DNA from: Micractinium sp. NFX-FRZ | Lineage: Eukaryota > Chlorophyta > Trebouxiophyceae > Chlorellales > Chlorellaceae | Reading direction: 5' to 3' | NCBI GenBank assembly: GCA_029339195.1 | Contig: JAPTJF010000025.1 | Coordinates: 62,001-126,000 of the forward strand | DNA: 64,000 nucleotides | Shown here: positions 56,872 through 64,000 of the stretch, one piece after another | Numbering within the stretch: the stretch's first letter is position 1 | How the letters are laid out: every line of letters starts with the position of its first letter | Notes under the pieces: generated by a model | What the model saw: the letters and a program-made list of their open reading frames with translations, nothing else | The model's database searches: none | Told to the model about the DNA's origin: nothing | Made by a program: the position numbers and the translations under genes

Positions 56872-57818
56872 GCTGAGCACAGAGCGCACCCCCCCAATGA
56901 ACACATGTCCGGCAGTTCGGCACCCAAGCGTGTTGCCATGCCCTGCGCTGATGAATCCAATCGCACAACCGATACAAGGTTGAGAATAACAGGCTCAGCA
57001 GCGCCTACCCCAAAGCAGCAGCAACACACAATAACACCAGCTGGTCGCACCTGCCGCGCGGCTGCACAGTTTTCCTTTTCATTCCCTGCCATTCGCATCG
57101 TCATCTTTTTGAACGCACATACATGCTCGCATTCCCGGCCCATGCCATTCCCGCTAACATCCATTCAGCACTCGTGCATGCTGGCTGTCCGATGCCTGGA
57201 AATAATACTGCCTGCACCACGGCTCGCCCCATCGCATTCATTCATCCGTCCCTGCTTTCGTAGCTCAGAAACTGCCCCTGCCGTCCCGCATGCGAGCGCC
57301 TCCCTTTCGCTTGGCCCGAATTCTGCCCATCCGCCCCGGCGCTGTGTACACGCTGACTAGCGGCTGCACCAGCTGCTCCCCTCATCACCAGCCCCCATGC
57401 CCGCGGCTCGTGGCTGCCATGGAGGGCAAATGCATTGAGCACCCTTCATGATTCTTCATTACAAGCGCACCACCAAATGTGAGATCGCATCGCACAATGG
57501 ACACGCGCCAGCTGCGGCACCGGCAGCATCAGCAGCAGCAGCAGCATCAGCAGCTGTGCAGGCAAAAGTGAAGATCCTGCCTGCAATCACGAACACCGTG
57601 CCACACACATGAGTAGCTCACACAGCGACCAAAGCTCGAGGCGGCCAGCGAGGCGCCGGCTTCCGCACAGCTTCCGGCGGGAGGACTGGCGGCACTCCAC
57701 CGGCAAAGGAGCCCCAGCCCAGCGGCTTCCTCATGGCTTCCTCACGGCTTCCTCACTGCGTCCTCACTGCTCTCACGGCTTCCTCACTGCGCAGCCGCAG
57801 CCAGCAGCGGCGGCCTCC
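56872..57818. other. Convergent intergenic region
   Basis: It lies between the stops of kinase 2 (+) and the GT8 gene (-). Short repeats of GGCTTCCTCAC occur at 57725-57800 and CAGCAG runs near 57525. No gene is supported. Confidence 0.6.
57459..57463 (-). terminator. Candidate TGTAA poly(A) signal for the GT8 gene
   Basis: TGTAA on the minus strand, 356 bases past the GT8 stop. Pentamer match only. Confidence 0.3.
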
Positions 57819-60800
57819 TCACTGCGCTGCCCCCAGCAGCGGCGGCACTGCGGGCTCCTCGGCAGGCCGCTGCTCATACGCTCGCCACCAGATCTCCACT
57901 AGCTCTGTGTACTGCTCATGCTCTGCACCGGGGCAAGAGGGGGCACGATGAGCACATAGCCGCCTCTCTTGGGAAAACGTCTGACCGTCAACAACGTGCA
58001 GGGCGTGGGTGGGCGGTGACAGGGGCGTGCGGCAGGCGTGCCAGCCCAGCGGCCGCCTCACGCCTAGGCCGTTGCTGCCTGCCGCACTAAACCAGCTTGC
58101 GGACAGATACCGATTTGGCAAAAGGGTGCTTCAGCGACAAGCACACACTTGCCTGGGTGGCCGAGCTGCCAGGGCTTTGCGTCTGTGTAGTGGAGCACGG
58201 AGACTTGCTCCCAGTGCCCTTGCCACAGCGCAGGGTGGTGGTGCCGGATCCCCTTCTGGCAGTTGAAGGTGTGGGGCAGTGGGCGCCAGCAGTCCTGCGC
58301 GTGCAGGGTGGGGGTTGCAGGGGTGAATCGGGGGTGGGGCTGCTGGCAGCAGCAGCAGCAGCAGCAGCGGCGGCGGTGGCGCCGGCGGCGGCAGCAGCGA
58401 GCAGGCAACAGGGTGCCAGTTTGAGCCTGCATGTTGGCTGTCAGGCAGGCGTGCGGGCGCCTCAACGTGCAGGCTGGCAGGCGGGATGGATGGGCAGCCC
58501 ATCCATCTAGCTGCCCCCTCTCTTCTTCTAGCACCACCCTCCCCACACCCGCAGCCTCCAACCTTGTACAGGGCATTGAGGAAGTCCTGCTCAGCGTAGC
58601 CGCCGATGGGCACCGCGCCAGCTGCCAGCAGGGCGCCAAAGCGCGCCAGCTCAGCAGCGGAGGGCATGGTGAGGAAGAAGCCTGGGAAGAGCATGGGCAG
58701 GCAGGGCGGGCGGCAGCATGAGCGTCAGAGATGCAGAGAGCCTCAATCTGAGGCTACCAGACTGCCACAAAGGCCGCTTTCTGAACCCTCCCACCAATTG
58801 ACAATTTGATTGGTCAGAAACGATGCACCCCGCCCAACTCCAACCGCACCGGCATTGAAGTAGTGCGGCCGGTGTGGCATGAACAAGGGGCACGCGTCGC
58901 GCTCAGCCTGGGTGGCGCGCCCCGCCGTGCAGTCGGGCACTGCAGGGGAGGGGAGCGGGCACATGCCCTCTGCCAGTCATGCGCCAGCCTGGCAGCGCTC
59001 GCGGTAGCCTTTCAGCCGGAGGTTTACAAGGTGCCACATAGAAGGTGCCCTAGTCTAGGCTAGCAGTACGTGACAGCAAGGCACAGGAGCTGGCACCTGC
59101 GTGGAAGCCGGGTGGCATGTCGAACAGGGCATCTATGTTGCGCAGCACCAGCATGTCAGCGTCCAAGTAAGCCAGCCTGCAAAGGGGAGGAGGAGTGCCA
59201 CCCGGTGTGACACAGTGTGACACAAGCAATGCATGGTGTGACGAAAGCCCTCAGACAGAGGGAAGGAGCTCGTGAGCGCGTGCGACGACAGGAAGGAAAG
59301 GTGCAGTGAAGATGTGGATGTGAAGAAAGTGCAAAGGAGGCGGTGAGGGACGGGGTGACTGGAGCATGCCAGCGTCCAAGTCAGCCAGCCTGCAGAGGGG
59401 AGGTGGGACGCAGGAGCATGGCAGCAGGTGGTTCCGACCCAGCCAGCCTGAAAGGGGCAGCTGCAGGGGAGTTGGGTCGAGAAGATAAAATGGCAGCAGG
59501 TGGGCTCGGGGAGTCCGCTGGGGTGAACACTGTCGAGGGCTGCAGCTCAGGGCAGGTGTCCAGGATCAGAAAGAGGGCTCTTGGCTTGAATGTGGGCTCT
59601 CGAGATAGTCCAGAGAGATGGGCCTGACAGCCGCTGCTTCACATGCATTCAGTACAGTGCCACATGACGGTAGTGCCCACCTGGGCACCCGCCCACTCAC
59701 CGCTCGTACTGCTCCAGCCCCCACAACCGAAGCTTTGTCCAGCACTCGGCGTACAGCTGAAGCTTGTAGGATCCATAATCGTGCCGGCCTGAGGCGCCAG
59801 GTGTGGGAAGAAAGCGGCACTGCCTTGGCAGGCAGGGCTGTTGTCACGGTGACGCCGCCCCTACTCCCACCCATACAGCTGCAGGGGCACGCTGCCCGCC
59901 CACCCCATTGCTGCGCGCCACCCGCCCGCAGCGGCACGCCACCCGGCCACACCCCATTGCTGCCCGCCGCCCGCAGGCCAGTCAAGCCCACGCGCCCATC
60001 ATTTACTCTTGTCCCACACACCCGGTGGCACGTATCGCTCAACTGCCACCGGCAGGCAGCCTGGCTCCCGCTGCAGCGCCGCCACTGCACCCAGTGGCAG
60101 GGTGTCGGGTGTGTGCATGACTAGCAAGGGGTGCCTGGTGCCCACTGCCCGCAGGCTGCGTGCCAGCGCCAGCACTCCCATCAAATAGCTGTCCCTGCAG
60201 CCGGGGGGCAGGTAATGGCAAGGCTGGTATTGTGATGAAGGTGGCCAGGGGAAGGGGGCAGATCATTAATCAGCTAGCTGTCCCTGCAGCCGGGTGCAAG
60301 TAATAGCAAGGCGGGAATGTGGGCGGGGGTGGCCCGGGGGCGGGGGCAGCGCTCCAAACAGGCTGCTGACCCCGCGGCGGGCAGGCAAGGCAAGGTGGCC
60401 ACCAAACCGGGCACCATCCGAGGGTGGATGGGCAGGGGGGCTGCTGAAGGGCAAGCAGCGGAGCAGCGGCAGGGCGGTGACATAAGGCAGCCTTTGGTTC
60501 GCGCCCTTGCCAGCATCGGCATGGGCGGGCGGGCAGGCAAGGTGAGCAGATTGACGTAAGCAGATTGACGTAAGCAGAGTGACGTAAGCAGAGTGACGTA
60601 AGCAGAGTGACGTAAGCAGAGTGACGTAAGCTGACCTTGTGAGCAGAGTGACGTAAGCTCTCCCAGCGTGCCCTACCGCTGGCTGGTGCCAGCCTGTTGC
60701 TGCCGCGCTCGTGGCCTCACTGGTGCTGCTGCTGCTGCCGCCGCTGCTGCCGCTGCTGGTCCCGGTGACACCCAGGCTGCCCACACTGGTGAGGGCCCCG

Positions 60801-61150
60801 CAGCAGCCCCGCGGCTCGCTGCCACTGGGCTGCGGCACGGAAGGTGCGGCAGCAGCGGCAGCAGCGACCTCTGCATGATTCTGCCTGCCTGGCCCAGCAG
60901 CGTCCTCCTCAGGCAGGGCCGTCTCCTCAAGCTCAGCTGCAGCTGCCACTGCCTCCTCCACAGCTTCCAGCGAGGTGCCGCCGTTAACCACCCTTGACGG
61001 CACAGAGCTGGCGGCTGCTGCCGCCTTGCTGAACGGTGGCAGAGGGCGGGCTGTGGGGGGCGGAGAGGCGCGCGCTGCACCCTCGGCTGAGGTGGGCACG
61101 CCGCCTGGCTCAGCAAGGCGGCTGCTGAGCACTGCACTCAGCGCAGGCAT
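57819..61150 (-). CDS. GT8 family glycosyltransferase (glycogenin/galactinol synthase-like)
   Basis: Minus-strand exons 60636-61150, 60022-60194, 59701-59788, 59097-59176, 58850-58939, 58563-58681, 58153-58294 and 57819-57922 join in phase (436 aa). Family motifs in order: AYVTLLTRDSYLMGVLALA, then KLRLWGLEQYER, YLDADMLVLRNIDALF (DxD metal site, residues 264-266), VPDC ... YFNAG, GGYAEQDFLN, VLHYTDAKPW, and EIWWRAYE. GT8 retaining enzymes of this type use UDP-sugars; substrate cannot be told from sequence. The first 160 residues are Ser/Ala/Pro-rich without a clear signal peptide or membrane segment, so a cytosolic or organelle site is open. The last intron has a GC donor (CAG|GCAAGT). Introns 1 and 3 carry duplicated splice-site sequence. 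Confidence 0.92.
59363..59405 (-). repeat. Copy of GT8 exon 4 start and acceptor in intron 3
   Basis: CCAGCGTCCAAGTCAGCCAG, continuing CCTGCAGAGGGGAGG, closely copies 59156-59192, the acceptor and first codons of exon 4 on the minus strand. A third, degenerate copy lies near 59440. Confidence 0.85.
60541..60660 (-). repeat. 14-base array from GT8 exon 1 end in intron 1
   Basis: On the sense strand, GCTTACGTCACTCTGCT repeats about seven times. The first copy is the exon 1 end encoding AYVTLL; the rest follow the donor AG|GTCAGC at 60635. Confidence 0.92.
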
Positions 61151-62920
61151 GTGCGAAGCAAGCTGCAGCGGACGACGGCGGCGGGCGGCGGGCGGCGCGT
61201 GGAGCCAAGGGTCAGGGAGGCTGGGAGGCAGACCAAGATGCTGCCCTCGCTTGCCAGTCGCTCCCCGCCCAAAGAAGCAGCGTCCAACGGTCTCTACAAA
61301 GCCGCTACAGGTCTACAGCTCTCGACGACCCGTCGTCCGAAAGATAAGAGCTCTCGCGGACTCACGTGTGTATGCCCGGATATATGTTGGATGCAGGCGT
61401 CGTCGTATGTGGTTGCGCTCTTATCCAAGGCAGGCTGGTGGCCGCAGATTCCCTGCTGACTGGGGGTGCCGCCACTTCACCATGATGGGGCTGTACACAT
61501 GTGGGCAAGGGCGGGGACAGAGCAGAGCTTGCAAACACAGTATCAGTCTGCAGACATACTACGGCGAGTCCACTTCATGTGCTTTCATGCACTCCAACCA
61601 CCTGACAGGCTGACTGATCCTTACGCCGGCCCCTCTCCTCACCCCACCCCGGTGTGCACAGCAAATGGTCAAGCCATGCCTGCCTTCGCCTGTGTAAACC
61701 TTGTATGACTGCATCAATTCACGGAAAGTTCTCCATTATGATCAGCTCTGATTGTGGGGAAGGTCTCCATTCTGATGTGGGGATGTGTGCAGTTGGGCAG
61801 AGCTCAGGCTCAGAAGACTGCCAGGCAGGTTTTTGAACCGCTTGGAAGGGAAGCAGCGGGTGCCTGACGTCCAACATGCCTTCTCCGTGGCACACCCCGG
61901 CCTGCTGACGGGCAACTTCCTCGCTGCAACGACTCGGATAGGTCTTCATTTGGCAGTTGCGAAGTAGCTGAACATCAGCCCAGGCTGTGAGGGGAAGGGG
62001 GCTTGCACCGCCAGTGCCTCGGCGGCACCCGCAGGAGCGGCGCGCCGCGGCTGGGCAGAGTGGGCTGCAGCGCATCCGCCGCATGCGGTGCAAAGTGTAG
62101 TGTTGTTTGGCATCCTTGCTCGCACACTCCAAGGCAGTCTACGTTCGTGCCAACATGGGTGTCTGAGTTGCGGTACAGACCTCTTGGCCCCAGCCTGGCA
62201 CCTGGGGGGTGCTGCCGCCACGCCAGGCCTGCGCCAGGCACCGCCTGACTGGCCCTCCACCGCCGCCACCGATCACGGTGCCTTATTAGCGTGCCAATGT
62301 GGCGCTCCTGATTGATTGCGGATGACTTCCTGCTCTGTAGAGACGCGTGCCTTGCTGGCGCCAACGGGGAGTTTGCCGACTCGGCAGATGCTGGCGCTCC
62401 AAATTTCCAGCTCAGCCTGGCTCAATCGGAGGCCGGAGCTGCCCCACCCCGCCTCAATTCAAAGTGGAGCCACTGGCGGCAGCCCTGCTCGGCAACCCGG
62501 CGCGGTCGCGGGCTAGAGTGACCCAGCCTCAGGCCCTGTACACCGGCTTGTCAGTCGACTCCATCGGGGCAACCCTGAACCCTCGGAGCTCGGTGGAAGG
62601 CCTTGTACTGCTGCAGGCTGGCCAGCGCTCTAACAGTCACACCGATCCTCTACACGTATATTTTCGCGCTCCCGGAAGTCCTGGCAATGATGTCAGTCGC
62701 GGAAATGCCCGCAGCGGCAGCCTGAAGCCGCCGCCTGTTCCGCCGCCTGGAGTGCCTTCGGGCGTCGCTCGTCTGCCATGGTTTTCTTGAATTCCAGGGC
62801 GAAGCATGCAGCTAGATCACGGGTGAGTTTGGATATTGGCATTACCTTTTCAACGAGGACACACTGGTGCAAATATATCACGTGTTGAAAGACTCATCGC
62901 CGTCCTTTTTTCCGCAGGTC
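61151..62920. promoter_or_regulatory. Divergent upstream region of GT8 and the last gene
   Basis: No gene is supported in these 1.8 kb. A TATA-like GTATATTTT at 62657, and a probable 5' UTR intron (donor near 62824, acceptor TTTTCCGCAG at 62918) serve the gene on +. The rest should hold the GT8 promoter. Confidence 0.45.
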
Positions 62921-63980
62921 ATGCCGTGCATCGTGGCCGCCCTTGCGGCAGCCGTTTGCGCCGGCATGCTCGTCAGCCAGGGCAGCGCCCTCAGCGGTGT
63001 GAACATTCGCGGGGGTGGCTGCGCCTGCGACGGCAGCAAGCGCAGCAGGGAGCCAGCAGCTGCCAGCACGACCCCGCCGTGTGAGTGTGCAGGCTGCGAC
63101 CGTTCCGACCGCGCCAGCGGAGCAGCGGCGGCAGAGGGAGGTAGCAATGGGCAGCGCCTGGGCCAGGATGCGGCAACAGCCGCAGAGCGTGACGCAGCGC
63201 AGGAGGGCCCGGGCAGGAGGCAGGCAGCAGGCGCCCGCACACAGCAGGCGCCCGAGGACGCTGCTGCCGAGGCGCACGGCCTGCTGCGGCAGGCGCCCCA
63301 GCTGGGTGCTGACTCTTTGCGGTGGGCCCCGCTGATCATGGCAGAGTGCCGGCCAGGGGTGCCCCGCCACTGGGCGCCCTGCTTGGCAAACACGGCGGGC
63401 AACGAGGGCGTCACGCATGGCGAGGAGGTAGTCTACCCGCCCTTCAGCATTCCCCAGCCCGGCTTCTTGACAGAGGAGCACGCGCAGTGGTGGCGGGAGG
63501 TGGTGCCGCCCTACGAGCCGCGCCGCGTGTGGCTGCGGGAGGGGCGCGGCCTCTACCCCACACAGTACGGCCAGAACCTGATACTGCAGAACGTCACGTT
63601 CCGGTGCGTGCGCTGTGCTCCGGGGCTGGCGGGGGCAGGGGCGCGGGCATGCAGCGTGCGAAGGGCGCAGGCGACGAGCTGGGCAGGTTCTGGGCAGGTG
63701 CTGGGCAGGTGCCAGCGTGGCATCCCGAACCGAGGTGCCCACCATCTGCACCCAAAGGACATCCCCTGCCTGCCTTCTTGCTTTGCCTCCTCGACCAACA
63801 CGGCTTCACCTACCTCGCCCCCTCCCCTCCCCTCCCCCCTCGCCTGATGCCTCACGCAGCAAGGCACCCATATTTGACGCATGGCTGGACAATGCGTGCA
63901 TGCTGCCCAACACCACGCAGCGTGCGCTCAGGCCTTTGCCGGCGGGCGTGCAGCCGGCGCAGACGCAGCGCACTGTGTGA
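62921..63980 (+). CDS. Unknown secretory-pathway or membrane protein, possibly incomplete
   Basis: Exons 62921-63603 and 63860-63976 join in phase. ATG 62921 follows a 5' UTR intron acceptor. The protein begins MPCIVAALAAAVCAGMLVSQ, a signal peptide or signal anchor. A Ser/Ala/Gln-rich stem with CxCxxC follows, then a folded-looking part (RWAPLIMAECRPGVPRHWAP ... GFLTEEHAQWWREVVPPYEP ... NLILQNVTFRKAPIFDAWLD). The layout, a short anchor, a stem and a lumenal domain, is like Golgi glycosyltransferases, but I do not recognise the family. The exon either ends at TGA 63978-63980 or continues through the donor GT|GTGAGT at 63977 beyond the window. Confidence 0.6.
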
Positions 63981-64000
63981 GTGCTGCTGCCGAGGCTTGC

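Overview
This window looks like nuclear DNA of a chlorophyte green alga, probably a Chlorella-like trebouxiophyte. The grounds are GC-rich coding sequence, genes split into 7-16 short exons by GT...TGCAG introns, a plastid-targeted desaturase, an ABC1/ADCK1-type kinase closest to plant versions, Sfi1-type repeats, Ala/Gln/Ser-rich disordered tails, and a short plant-type telomeric repeat inside an intron. No bacterial, viral or mobile-element protein genes were found. Every gene model was rebuilt by hand from splice signals, reading phase and family motifs. Every model that is complete in the window gives a coding length divisible by three.

Layout, left to right: (1) 57-5645 +, 3' part of a coiled-coil protein with Sfi1-type W repeats; (2) 6523-9215 -, plastid acyl-lipid desaturase; (3) 9604-10209 +, a small unknown protein whose stop lies 33 bases before (4) 10243-15523 +, an ADCK1-like kinase; (5) 15.5-17.4 kb, a repeat-rich gap with three minisatellites and a candidate foldback element; (6) 17462-23578 - and 24564-30374 +, two head-to-head 16-exon paralogues for secreted cysteine-rich proteins; (7) 30.4-34.4 kb, uncertain sequence with the C-terminal half of ARPC2 (-); (8) 34474-38968 +, a three-RRM protein with a Gly/Ser/Tyr/His low-complexity block; (9) 40814-46221 + and 53122-56871 +, two paralogous TKL-type kinases, each ending in a CaaX box; (10) 47277-52706 -, between them, an SRA-domain protein with a divergent PHD finger and a large polyQ tract; (11) 57819-61150 -, a GT8 glycosyltransferase; (12) 62921 to about 63980 +, start of an unknown secretory or membrane protein.

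Genes with related jobs are not obviously clustered, apart from the two local duplications (Cys-rich pair, kinase pair). The most unusual feature recurs across unrelated genes. Introns repeatedly hold tandem copies of the sequence across their own splice site (exon end plus donor, or acceptor plus exon start). Examples lie in the desaturase, ADCK1-like, RRM, kinase 1, SRA and GT8 genes. This suggests introns that grow, or arise, by tandem duplication. GC-AG introns are also frequent: 5 among roughly 100 introns modelled.
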